DNA of 64,000 bases, from NCBI GenBank assembly GCA_017525805.1, contig JAFXSH010000080.1, positions 1 through 64,000 of the forward strand, written 5' to 3'. The translations under genes and the position numbers were made by a program. Source of the stretch: Clostridia bacterium. GTDB taxonomy: Bacteria; Bacillota_A; Clostridia; Christensenellales; Aristaeellaceae. The notes beneath the pieces were generated by a model. The model saw only the letters and a list, made by a program, of their open reading frames with translations, made no database searches and was not told where the DNA came from. Position 1 is the first letter of the stretch; every line of letters starts with the position of its first letter. Below are positions 46,044-53,684 of the stretch, piece by piece.

Positions 46044-46884
46044 GTTCAGCGTGGCTGTCGTTGGCGGCATGAATCTGGACCTGCTGGGCATACCGGATAG
46101 ACCGTTATTGGCGCGGGATTCCACGCCGGGCAAAATCACCCTGCGTCCCGGGGGTGTCGGGCGGAATATTGCCTCCAGGCTATCGGAAGCGGGTGCGCGC
46201 GTGCGCTTGATCACCGCGCTGGGCTGCGACGAACGCGCGCGGATGCTGGAGCGCATGTGTCAGGCTTCCGGCATCGACCTGTCCCTTTCCGTTGCCACTA
46301 ATTGTCCAGCGCCCTGCTATTTGTGCATCCACGATGACCAGGGCGATATGGTCCTGGCGGTCAATGATATGTCCGCCATGGAACGCCTTACGCCGGAAGC
46401 CATGGAAAGCAGGATGGCAGCGCTGAACGACGCCGACGCCTGCGTGCTGGATGCCAACCTTTCCCCCGATACGCTCCAATATATCGCCTGCCACGCGTCC
46501 GTTCCCCTGATCTTAGACCCCGTCAGCTGCGCCAAAGCGTCCCGCGCGCGGGAAATCCTGCCCTTTCTGACCGCCATCAAGCCAAACCGCCTTGAAGCGG
46601 AAGCCCTGACGGGCGAAAAAAACGTGGAGAAAGCGGCGGCGGCGCTGCTGGCCGCCGGGGTCAAGCGCGTATTCATTTCGCTGGGCGCGGAGGGCATTTA
46701 TTATGCTGACGCCGCGTGCTCGGGCTATCAGTCAGCCCGGCCGCTGCCCACGATCCCGGCGACCGGGGCAGGCGACGCGCTTTGCGCCGGTCTTACCCTT
46801 TCTCTGCTGATGGGAAAGGATACGCGCGACTGCGCCCGGGCCGGACAAGACGCGGCCTTTCAAGCATTGATTCGCGCTAAATAA
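46036..46884 (+). CDS. PfkB-family carbohydrate kinase, pseudouridine-kinase-like
   Basis: A 282-residue PfkB kinase. The N-terminus MNKFSVAVVGGMNLDLLG, the PGGVGRNIA motif and the HDDQGDMVLAVNDM segment are typical of pseudouridine kinases; the anion-hole/catalytic motif is PATGAGDALCAGL. Pseudouridine kinase makes pseudouridine 5'-phosphate for cleavage by PsuG, but psuG is not adjacent. ATG 46036 lies inside the end of the small coiled-coil gene. Confidence 0.8.
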   Translation: MNKFSVAVVGGMNLDLLGIPDRPLLARDSTPGKITLRPGGVGRNIASRLSEAGARVRLITALGCDERARMLERMCQASGIDLSLSVATNCPAPCYLCIHDDQGDMVLAVNDMSAMERLTPEAMESRMAALNDADACVLDANLSPDTLQYIACHASVPLILDPVSCAKASRAREILPFLTAIKPNRLEAEALTGEKNVEKAAAALLAAGVKRVFISLGAEGIYYADAACSGYQSARPLPTIPATGAGDALCAGLTLSLLMGKDTRDCARAGQDAAFQALIRAK

Positions 46885-46921
46885 ACAAATATTGCTAATA
46901 TCTTGTCTTTTTTGCAAGAAA

Positions 46922-46942
46922 ATTTCTCAAAATTTGAGAAAT
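46922..46942. promoter_or_regulatory. 21-bp perfect palindrome before the structured RNA
   Basis: Perfect 10-bp arms (46922-46931 and 46933-46942) around one A, 4 bp upstream of the -35 box. It is A/T-rich with no T-run after it, so an operator is more likely than a terminator. Confidence 0.5.
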
Positions 46943-46946
46943 ACGC

Positions 46947-46975
46947 TTGCGTTTATGAAAAAAACAAGCTATAAT
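46947..46975 (+). promoter_or_regulatory. Promoter of the structured RNA / zinc-ribbon transcript
   Basis: TTGCGT (46947-46952), 17-bp spacer and TATAAT (46970-46975). Confidence 0.75.
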
Positions 46976-46981
46976 GTTTTC

Positions 46982-47200
46982 CGGTTGGCTGAATCGGGTC
47001 TGTGGTTGCAAGCCGATGCCAGTCGCAGGCAAAACGGTCCACGTAAGCCGAAAAAAATTTCCGGTGAGCATGGTGCGGTCTAGAAGTAAGCCCGGCCGCG
47101 CTTAAGGCGCGAGAGGACGGCGTGAGGGCGCGACGGCGCAGAGCAAAGTTCCAGCCGGCGAGTGTGGGGTCAAAAACCAGGTCAGCCGCAGCCAATCAAA
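46982..47200 (+). ncRNA. Structured noncoding RNA or long leader (possibly raiA-motif-like)
   Basis: About 215 nt with no convincing ORF between a good promoter and a zinc-ribbon gene. The 5' segment 46983-46991 pairs with 47189-47197 (9 pairs, one G-U), closing the whole domain. Inside are strong hairpins such as CGCGC-TTAAG-GCGCG near 47098-47112. The composition is GC-rich and purine-rich, as in conserved structured RNAs. I suspect a relation to the raiA-motif RNAs of Firmicutes but cannot verify it; a metabolite- or temperature-sensing leader of the zinc-ribbon gene is also possible. Confidence 0.5.
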
Positions 47201-47232
47201 TCCACTATATTCATCAGGGGGTCACAGAAACA

Positions 47233-47514
47233 ATGTATCAGGACAAAACGCTGGTGTGCCGTGACTGCGGCAAGGAATTCGTGTTTACCGCAGGCGAACA
47301 GGAATTCTACGCTGAAAAGGGTTTCCAGAACGAACCCACTCGCTGCCGTGAATGCCGCCAGGCCCACAAGGCAGCCCGCAACAACGGCGCTCCCCGCGAA
47401 ATGCACGACGCCATCTGCGCCAACTGCGGCAAGCCCACTCAGGTTCCCTTCCTGCCCAGGGAAGACCGTCCCGTGTATTGCAGCGAATGCTTCGCCGCCA
47501 TGCAGCGCCGGTAA
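47233..47514 (+). CDS. Double zinc-ribbon protein (zf-trcl family)
   Basis: A 93-residue protein with four CxxC motifs (CRDC, CREC, CANC, CSEC) forming two zinc ribbons. The first half, DKTLVCRDCGKEFVFTAGEQ followed by EFYAEKGFQNEPTRC, is the standard zf-trcl domain, of unknown function and often linked to RNA or cold-shock genes. The ATG has a GGGGG site upstream and lies 33 nt after the structured RNA. Confidence 0.85.
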   Translation: MYQDKTLVCRDCGKEFVFTAGEQEFYAEKGFQNEPTRCRECRQAHKAARNNGAPREMHDAICANCGKPTQVPFLPREDRPVYCSECFAAMQRR

Positions 47515-47531
47515 TAACGGACCAGCAGAAA

Positions 47532-47568
47532 CGGCGTAGTCGATTGATCGGCTATGCCGCTTTTCTTT
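47532..47568 (+). terminator. Terminator of the zinc-ribbon gene
   Basis: A 13-bp stem (47532-47544 with 47547-47559, G-U pairs included) followed by CTTTTCTTTT. Confidence 0.8.
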
Positions 47569-47634
47569 TGCGGCTGTTCTTTCAGGTGACGGCCACGGAA
47601 ATTTTGCAAAACTTTGTAAATTTTTAAAAAAAGC

Positions 47635-47663
47635 TTGACAAACGCCTAACAAGCCTTTATAAT
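47635..47663 (+). promoter_or_regulatory. infC operon promoter
   Basis: TTGACA (47635-47640), 17-bp spacer and TATAAT (47658-47663). Confidence 0.9.
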
Positions 47664-47754
47664 TATTACGTTTCAAGCAGAAGCTGCCCGCTTCTCTCCG
47701 ACGCGAATCCTGTTTTGCGCGGGTTGATGGCATTCTTTCGTGTGGAAGTATGTA

Positions 47755-47783
47755 TTGGCGGGTGGTTTCACCCGCCAATTTTT
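47755..47783 (+). terminator. Leader attenuator of the infC-rpmI-rplT operon
   Basis: A perfect 10-bp stem (47755-47764 with 47769-47778), GTTT loop and TTTTT, inside the roughly 150-nt infC leader. In Bacillus the same operon is controlled by L20 binding its leader and promoting termination, so an L20-type leader is likely. Confidence 0.8.
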
Positions 47784-47816
47784 CATTGGCTTAACCTATT
47801 GGGAGGTGTATCGACA

Positions 47817-48392
47817 ATAGCCGCTGAATTGCTCATCAATGAAGAAATCCGTGATCGTGAGGTGCGCGTCATCGGCGCGGACGGTGCGCAGCTGGGTATC
47901 ATGCCCACCCGCAGGGCGCTGGAGCTGGCCGAGGAAGCCGAGCTGGACTTGGTGAAAATCGTTCCCACCGCCGTCCCCCCCGTCTGCAAGCTGATGGACT
48001 ACGACAAGCACCGCTTTGAGCAGGCCAAGCGCGAAAGGGAAATGCGCAAAAACCAGAAAGAACGCATCGTCTCTCTCAAGGAAGTGCAGCTGTCCGTAAC
48101 GATCGAGGAAAACGATGTGGCCGTAAAAGCCAAGAACGCCGTGAAATTCTTAGAAGGCGGCGACAAGGTGAAGGTCAGCATCCGTTTCCGCGGACGTCAG
48201 ATCGCGCATTCCGATATCGGCATGAAGGTGATGCAGGAATTCGCCGAGCGGGTGAAAGATGTTTGCACCGTCGAACGCCGTCCCATGATTGAAGGGCGCA
48301 ATATGATCATGATCTTAGCGCCCAAAGCGGAAAAAGCCAGCAAGGCCGACAAAGCCGCCAAAACGGCCAAGGAACAGGCCCAGCAGGCATAA
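47817..48392 (+). CDS. infC: Translation initiation factor IF-3
   Basis: A 191-residue IF-3. The N-domain begins LLINEEIRDREVRVIGADG, the linker is Lys-rich, and the C-domain contains KVSIRFRGRQIAHSDIG. A C-terminal Ala/Lys tail of about 15 residues is extra. I start at the ATA at 47817 because GGGAGGTG lies 8 nt upstream and the reading places INEEIR at the usual distance. IF-3 genes commonly use rare start codons (ATT, ATA, ATC) for autogenous control. Confidence 0.9.
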   Translation: MAAELLINEEIRDREVRVIGADGAQLGIMPTRRALELAEEAELDLVKIVPTAVPPVCKLMDYDKHRFEQAKREREMRKNQKERIVSLKEVQLSVTIEENDVAVKAKNAVKFLEGGDKVKVSIRFRGRQIAHSDIGMKVMQEFAERVKDVCTVERRPMIEGRNMIMILAPKAEKASKADKAAKTAKEQAQQA

Positions 48393-48421
48393 TCAAACTT
48401 TCCGGAAGGAGGAATTTTTCC

Positions 48422-48622
48422 ATGCCCAAGCAAAAGACCCATCGCGGCGCCGCGAAGCGCTTTAGCCTGACCAAAACCGGCAAGGTCAAGCACAAGAAAA
48501 TGAACGCCAACCATATCCTGAACAAAAAGACCACCAAGCGCATCCGTCATCTGCGCATGGGCGGCCAGCTTCAGAACAACGCCGAAGCCGCCACCATCCG
48601 CAAGCTGATTCCCTACAAATAA
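48422..48622 (+). CDS. rpmI: Ribosomal protein bL35
   Basis: A 66-residue, very basic protein with the family signature MPKQKTHRGAAKRFSLTKTG. It sits between infC and rplT as usual, with AAGGAGG upstream. It is part of the large subunit. Confidence 0.97.
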   Translation: MPKQKTHRGAAKRFSLTKTGKVKHKKMNANHILNKKTTKRIRHLRMGGQLQNNAEAATIRKLIPYK

Positions 48623-48652
48623 TCCATCGCTGGTATTAAGGAGGAACAATCA

Positions 48653-49003
48653 ATGGCACGTATTAAGAGGGCTGTAAACGCCCATAAGAAACGCCGCAAG
48701 GTGTTAAAGCTGGCGAAGGGTTATTGGGGAGCGAAATCCAAGCAGTACCGTACCGCCAGCGAACAGGTGCGCCGTTCCCTGCGCTACGCCTATGAAGGCC
48801 GCAAAATGCGCAAGCGGGATTTCCGCCGCCTGTGGATCATCCGCATCAACGCCGCCGCCCGTCTGAACGGCATGAGCTATTCCACGTTCATTAACGGCCT
48901 GAAAAAGAAGAACATCGAAGTCAACCGCAAGATGTTGGCTGACCTGGCCGTGAACGACGCCGCCGCTTTCGCCCAGCTGGTGGAACTGGCCAAAGAAGCG
49001 TAA
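48653..49003 (+). CDS. rplT: Ribosomal protein bL20
   Basis: A 116-residue protein with [20 protein letters not shown] at the start and the [14 protein letters not shown] region near the middle. It binds 23S rRNA early in assembly and probably the operon leader as a repressor. The ribosome-binding site is AAGGAGG. Confidence 0.97.
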   Translation: MARIKRAVNAHKKRRKVLKLAKGYWGAKSKQYRTASEQVRRSLRYAYEGRKMRKRDFRRLWIIRINAAARLNGMSYSTFINGLKKKNIEVNRKMLADLAVNDAAAFAQLVELAKEA

Positions 49004-49030
49004 GAAACGCGGACAAGCATAGAGCATCAG

Positions 49031-49062
49031 CGTCCTCTCTATTTTCGGGAGGGCGTTTTTTT
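49031..49062 (+). terminator. Terminator of infC-rpmI-rplT
   Basis: A 9-bp stem (49031-49039 with 49047-49055, two G-U pairs) followed by seven T. Confidence 0.85.
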
Positions 49063-49080
49063 ATTTTCCTTCGTTAAGGC

Positions 49081-49109
49081 TTGCATTTGTAAAACTGAAA
49101 TGATATAAT
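49081..49109 (+). promoter_or_regulatory. Promoter of the iron-type ABC transporter
   Basis: TTGCAT (49081-49086), 17-bp spacer and TATAAT (49104-49109). Confidence 0.75.
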
Positions 49110-49232
49110 GGGATTGAAAAAAACAGGAAATAAATGAAAACGCGGATCGCAGTATATCATTTCAATCAGGATGCTTTCCCGTGCTGGGGCGCGGTGAAGA
49201 TAAAGAATGAAAACTTTTGGGAGGTATTATTC

Positions 49233-50375
49233 ATGAAAAAGATCGTTGCACTCTCTCTGGCACTGATCATGGCGCTTTGTGCCGTCACCGCTTTGGCCGA
49301 CGTGGCCGCCGATGTGGAGGCGGGCCAGGCAATGACGCATGATGAACTGGTAGAAAAGGCCAAGGCCGAAACGGGCACTTTTGTGGTGTACGGCAACACC
49401 AGCCGCATTTCCACCGCCGCGGAAGAATTTGCCGCGCTGTACGACATCCCCTATGAATCCAACAACCTGAAGGATCAGGAAATCTATACCAAGCTGCGCA
49501 ATGAAAGCGGCAGCGCCGCCGCCGATATGGTGATGATTCAGGACGGCGCTCAGCTGACCGACGCCATTGACGAGGGCCTGGTGATCAATTTCGTCCCCGC
49601 CTCCGTGAAGGATACGCTGGATGAAAGCGACCAGCAGCCCGCCCTGGTGCATCAGTACATCAACAAGCTGTTTATCTATAACAACCTGGGCGAAAACGTG
49701 CCCGCCATCAAAAACGTATGGGAGCTGACCGCCCCCGAAATGAACGGCAGCGTGATCTTCAAGAATCCCGAAAGCGAAAAGGTGAACATGAACTTCCTGG
49801 TCATGTGCACCAAGCCCGAATGGGCCGACAAGCTGGCGGAAGCCTACAAGGCCTGGAAAGGCGAGGAAATCGACTTGGGCAGCTACAAGAACGCCGGTTA
49901 CAAGTGGGTGGCCGAATTCCTGGACAACGTGACCTTCGGCAAATCTGATACCACCATCGCGGAAGAAGTGAGCCAGGAAACCGCCACGGGCAAGATCGGC
50001 CTTTTCGTGCTCAGCAAGCTGCGCTCCTCTTCCGTGCTCACCGATAACCTGACCGTGGCCCAGTACGACGCCTCCGCCAACGGCTACGCTGTGGAACCCT
50101 TCGCGGGTTTCATGTATCCCATGTATACCATGGTGAACACCAAAGCCACCCGGCCCTACACCGCCATGCTGTTCATCGAGTATCTGATGACGCAGGACGG
50201 CTTCAAGCCCTGGGGCAAGAGCATCGGCGCTTACTCTCCCAATCCCGCCATCGCTGTGAATGACGGCGACCTGACCATCGACGTGTGGAAGAGCACCCTG
50301 GTCATGGAGGACGCGGACTACATCCTGGAAAACTTTGAAGTGGAAGACTTCATTCTGCAGCACTGCCAGAATTAA
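49233..50375 (+). CDS. Iron(III)-type ABC transporter substrate-binding protein
   Basis: A 380-residue SBP of the AfuA/FbpA-like class (spermidine/iron/phosphonate superfamily). The signal peptide ends at AVTALAD without a lipobox at that site. Residues after 40 read TFVVYGNTSRISTAAEEFAA, the usual first strand and helix. Ferric ion is the common ligand in the family, but other anions or organophosphonates are possible. ATG 49233 follows GGGAGGT. Confidence 0.8.
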   Translation: MKKIVALSLALIMALCAVTALADVAADVEAGQAMTHDELVEKAKAETGTFVVYGNTSRISTAAEEFAALYDIPYESNNLKDQEIYTKLRNESGSAAADMVMIQDGAQLTDAIDEGLVINFVPASVKDTLDESDQQPALVHQYINKLFIYNNLGENVPAIKNVWELTAPEMNGSVIFKNPESEKVNMNFLVMCTKPEWADKLAEAYKAWKGEEIDLGSYKNAGYKWVAEFLDNVTFGKSDTTIAEEVSQETATGKIGLFVLSKLRSSSVLTDNLTVAQYDASANGYAVEPFAGFMYPMYTMVNTKATRPYTAMLFIEYLMTQDGFKPWGKSIGAYSPNPAIAVNDGDLTIDVWKSTLVMEDADYILENFEVEDFILQHCQN

Positions 50376-50398
50376 AAGCTTCTTGCGCTTTTTCCCCT

Positions 50399-50425
50399 CG
50401 GCGGGACGGTTCGCCCGTCCCGCCG
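50399..50425 (+). other. Hairpin between binding-protein and permease genes
   Basis: Perfect 11-bp GC-rich stem (50399-50409 with 50415-50425) with a 5-nt loop, followed by GATTCTTTTA. Probably a partial terminator or mRNA stabiliser. Confidence 0.6.
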
Positions 50426-50474
50426 GATTCTTTTACAGTCGATTGAATTTCCATCCCAAAGGGGGAATCCCTGA

Positions 50475-52301
50475 ATGGATCAGGCCAAAACCCAAAACGT
50501 CAAAATGCGCAGGCTGTGGGGCCGGGTACGTTCCTGGCTTTCCAGGCCCGCGAACGTCATTCTGCTGGTTTTTCTGGTCACATTGGCGGCGCTTACCCTG
50601 TATCCGCTGCTTTCCATGCTGGTGGAAACGTTTACCATCCATGTGGGCCGCGAAGCCAGGGCCGCCAAGGAAGCGGCGGGAACCCTGTCCCTGTACCATT
50701 TTCAAAGGCTGTTTGCCACGTCGGAAAATGATTACAGCTGGATCCAGTTTTACCAGCCCTTCCTGAACACCCTGATCGTTTCCCTGTCCGCCTCCGTCAT
50801 TGCCATCCTGTTTGGCGGCACGGTGGCCTTTTTGGTGACCCGCACCAACCTGAAATACAAGAAATTCGTTTCCGGCGTGTTCACGTTCCCCTACATCATG
50901 CCCTCCTGGACGCTGGCGCTGTTCTGGGAAGCGTTCTTCAAGAACGTGAACATCGGCCTCAAGACCTCTAACGGCATCATGGCCGCCATATTTGGAGTTT
51001 ATATGCCGGAATGGTTCGTATACGGGGCCTTCCCCATCGCCCTGGTGCTGGGGCTTCACTACGCGCCATTCGCCTATATTCTCATTGGCGGCATCCTGCG
51101 GAATATGGACGCCAACTTGGAGGAAGCGGCCACGATCCTGCGGACCAGCCGTCCCCGCATCATCTGGCACATCACCTTGCCCATCGTAAAGCCCGCTATG
51201 CTTTCCACCTTCCTGCTGGTGTTCGCCAGCTCCATGAGCGCGTATTCCGTGCCCGTGTTCTTAGGGTCGCCTGTGCGCTACTACGTGCTGAGCACGAAGA
51301 TGAAGTCGCTCATGGACAGCTATCCCGGCCAGGCGTACATCATCGTGGCGGTGATGATCCTGTTTGGCGTGGCTATTCTGCTTTTGAATCAGAAGGTAAC
51401 CAACAGCCGCAAGCAGTTTACCACCGTAACCGGAAAATCCGGCCAAATCAGCAAAATCAACTTGGGCAAGGCCAACCGGCCTGTAGCGATCCTGCTGGTC
51501 GTGATCCTGCTGCTGGTGGCCGTGGTGCCGCTGATCACCTTCGCCATGGAATCCATCATCGTCAAGGCCGGGGACTACAGCCTGAGCAATATGACCTTGG
51601 ACTTCTGGATCGGCACCAACCTGCAGGAACGCTTAGACCAGGGCGATTCCACCGGCATTCTGCTGAACCCCAAGGTGTGGAATGCTCTGGGCTACAGCTT
51701 GGGCCTGGCCGTCACCTGCTCGGTGATTGCCGGCACCTGCGGCATTCTGGTAGGCTACGGCGTGGCAAAGCGCAGGGGCAGCCGTTTTTCTTCCTGGGTC
51801 AATTCCCTGTCCTTCTTCCCCTATCTGATGCCTTCCCTCGCTTTCGGCGCGATTTATCTGGCTATGAGCAGCAAAATCCCGTGGCTGCGGGGCTTCCTGC
51901 TGCTGGCACTGGTTGGTTCGGTGAAATACCTGCCCTTCGCGTCCCGTTCCGGTGTGAACGCCATGCTGCAATTGTCCGGTGAAATCGAGGAATCCGCCGT
52001 GATCACCGGCGTGCCCTGGTGGAAACGGATGTCGCGGATCATCGTCCCCATTCAAAAGACCAGCTTCCTGAGCGGCTATCTGCTGCCCATGGTATCCTGT
52101 ATGCGCGAACTCTCCCTGTTCGTGCTGCTGGTGCCTACCAGCAACACCATTCTCACCACCATGCTGATGCAGTATTCCGAAAAGGGCTGGGCCCAGTTTG
52201 GCAACGCCATCAACCTGCTGATCATCGTTGTGGTGCTGCTGGTGAATTTCATCGTCAATAAGCTGACAGGCGCGTCGATCGATAAAGGAGTTGGGGGCTG
52301 A
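50475..52301 (+). CDS. Two-domain ABC permease of the iron(III) type
   Basis: A 608-residue protein with about twelve membrane helices, two fused permease halves as in FbpB/AfuB. Each half has an ATPase-contact loop (EEAATILRTSRPRIIWHITL and EESAVITGVPWWKRMSRIIV). The ATG follows AAAGGGGGAA. No ATPase gene follows: the transcript ends at a terminator before ruvC. Confidence 0.85.
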   Translation: MDQAKTQNVKMRRLWGRVRSWLSRPANVILLVFLVTLAALTLYPLLSMLVETFTIHVGREARAAKEAAGTLSLYHFQRLFATSENDYSWIQFYQPFLNTLIVSLSASVIAILFGGTVAFLVTRTNLKYKKFVSGVFTFPYIMPSWTLALFWEAFFKNVNIGLKTSNGIMAAIFGVYMPEWFVYGAFPIALVLGLHYAPFAYILIGGILRNMDANLEEAATILRTSRPRIIWHITLPIVKPAMLSTFLLVFASSMSAYSVPVFLGSPVRYYVLSTKMKSLMDSYPGQAYIIVAVMILFGVAILLLNQKVTNSRKQFTTVTGKSGQISKINLGKANRPVAILLVVILLLVAVVPLITFAMESIIVKAGDYSLSNMTLDFWIGTNLQERLDQGDSTGILLNPKVWNALGYSLGLAVTCSVIAGTCGILVGYGVAKRRGSRFSSWVNSLSFFPYLMPSLAFGAIYLAMSSKIPWLRGFLLLALVGSVKYLPFASRSGVNAMLQLSGEIEESAVITGVPWWKRMSRIIVPIQKTSFLSGYLLPMVSCMRELSLFVLLVPTSNTILTTMLMQYSEKGWAQFGNAINLLIIVVVLLVNFIVNKLTGASIDKGVGG

Positions 52302-52341
52302 TCATGCCGATTAGCGCCCCATGCACGCCTGCCTGTATTGA

Positions 52342-52377
52342 GGAATTGCCGTAATCGCCGACAGCAATTCCTTTTTT
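52342..52377 (+). terminator. Terminator of the iron-type transporter genes
   Basis: 8-bp stem (52342-52349 with 52364-52371) followed by TTTTTT. Confidence 0.8.
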
Positions 52378-52392
52378 CAGTTTTTATGAGAA

Positions 52393-52421
52393 TTGACAAA
52401 AGCGCACATATGTTCTATAAT
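52393..52421 (+). promoter_or_regulatory. ruvC promoter with SOS-like box
   Basis: TTGACA (52393-52398), 17-bp spacer and TATAAT (52416-52421). Positions 52403-52416 match the B. subtilis LexA box CGAACATATGTTCG at 12 of 14 positions, and lie between the -35 and -10 boxes, as in the lexA promoter. Confidence 0.75.
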
Positions 52422-52447
52422 AACATGGCAAAAGAAAGGGGTGCTGT

Positions 52448-52942
52448 ATGCGCATTTTGGGGATCGATCCTGGCTTGGCCACCATGGGATGGGGCGTGGT
52501 GGATACGGAAATGGGCAAAAACCGTTTGGTGCAGTGCGGCGCTGTGATTACGCCGCCGGACATGCCCATCCAGCGGCGCTTGCACCATATTTTTGTAGGC
52601 GTCAAGGAATTGATCACCGTGTATCAGCCCGAGGAAATCGTATTTGAGGAACTGTTTTTCGCCAAGAATATCACCACCGCCATGAACGTATCCGCCGCCC
52701 GCGGTGTGGCCCTGTGCGCCTGCGCCGACAGCGAGCTGCCCATGTATGAATACACCCCCATGCAGATCAAGCAGGCGGTGACGGGGTACGGCAGCGCCGA
52801 TAAAAGGCAGGTGCAGCAGATGGTGAAAATGCTTTTGAACCTGCCCGCTCTCATCCGCCCGGACGACGCGGCGGACGCCGTGGCCGCAGCGCTCACCCAC
52901 GCGGCCTCGGGGCGGATGAAAGAACAGTTTTTGATGAAGTGA
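52448..52942 (+). CDS. ruvC: Holliday-junction resolvase RuvC
   Basis: A 164-residue endonuclease that cuts Holliday junctions. The catalytic residues are D7 (LGIDPG), the Glu of VFEELFF and the aspartates of RPDDAADAVAAALTH. It leads the ruvC-ruvA-ruvB cluster and has its own promoter with an SOS-like box. Confidence 0.95.
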   Translation: MRILGIDPGLATMGWGVVDTEMGKNRLVQCGAVITPPDMPIQRRLHHIFVGVKELITVYQPEEIVFEELFFAKNITTAMNVSAARGVALCACADSELPMYEYTPMQIKQAVTGYGSADKRQVQQMVKMLLNLPALIRPDDAADAVAAALTHAASGRMKEQFLMK

Positions 52943-52957
52943 CCGGGAGGAAAAACC

Positions 52958-53560
52958 ATGTACGCGTATTTAAACGGCAAAGTAGCCGAAAAGGGGCCAA
53001 ACAGCCTGGTCATTGATGTAAACGGCGTGGGATATCTGCTGAACGTGAGCATGAACACCTTACAGGAAACCCCTCCCGCGGGCGAAAGCATGAAAGTATA
53101 CACCGTGCTCTCCGTCAAAGAGGACGCCATGGAACTTTTCGGCTTTGCCACCCAGGAAGAAAAACGGATGTTCACCCGGCTGATAGCAATCAGCGGCATC
53201 GGGCCCAAGGTGGCGCTGAGCATCTTGGGGTCCATGCCCCTGCGGGATTTGACCCTAGCCATAGTTACCGGGGATACAACCGCCCTTTCCCGCGCGCCCG
53301 GCGTGGGCAAAAAAACAGCCCAGCGCATTGCCCTGGAGCTAAAAGAAAAGGTGGACGAAAGCGATTTTGCCAGCGTTCCCGCGTCCATCGGCAATATTAC
53401 GCCCGTGCAGGAGGACGCTGTTCAGGAAGCTTTAGCCGCCCTGCAATCTCTTGGGTACACAGCTGCGGAAGCGGCCAAGGCAGTTTCCCAGGTGCGGGGG
53501 CAAAGCGATTCCGCCAATGAACTGGTGCGGCTCGCGCTGCGGAACATGGCGGGTTTTTAA
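52958..53560 (+). CDS. ruvA: Holliday-junction branch-migration protein RuvA
   Basis: A 200-residue RuvA. Domain I begins MYAYLNGKVAEKG, the two helix-hairpin-helix motifs are near residues 72-125 (ISGIGPKVALSIL and APGVGKKTAQRIALELK), and the C-terminal RuvB-binding helices start near residue 150. The ATG follows GGGAGG, 15 bp after ruvC. Confidence 0.95.
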   Translation: MYAYLNGKVAEKGPNSLVIDVNGVGYLLNVSMNTLQETPPAGESMKVYTVLSVKEDAMELFGFATQEEKRMFTRLIAISGIGPKVALSILGSMPLRDLTLAIVTGDTTALSRAPGVGKKTAQRIALELKEKVDESDFASVPASIGNITPVQEDAVQEALAALQSLGYTAAEAAKAVSQVRGQSDSANELVRLALRNMAGF

Positions 53561-53626
53561 CGTACACGGGGACACAAGCAGCATTGATGAACGTTGCATG
53601 ATCCCGAATTGGTTTTCGGAAGAGGT

Positions 53627-53665
53627 GCGGAGAAACCGCTTTTGACACATAAGCGGTGTCTCCGC
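53627..53665 (+). repeat. Inverted repeat between ruvA and ruvB
   Basis: 15-nt arms (53627-53641 with 53651-53665, one mismatch) without a T-run. The core resembles the palindrome at 16200, so it may be a REP-like copy or a stabilising hairpin. It overlaps nothing coding. Confidence 0.45.
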
Positions 53666-53684
53666 CGTTTCTAAGGAGGTAGCC

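Noticed and set aside
46982..47200. tmRNA or 6S RNA
   Set aside because: There is no tRNA-like acceptor end or tag-peptide ORF for tmRNA, and no long central-bubble rod as in 6S RNA; not fully excluded without a covariance search.
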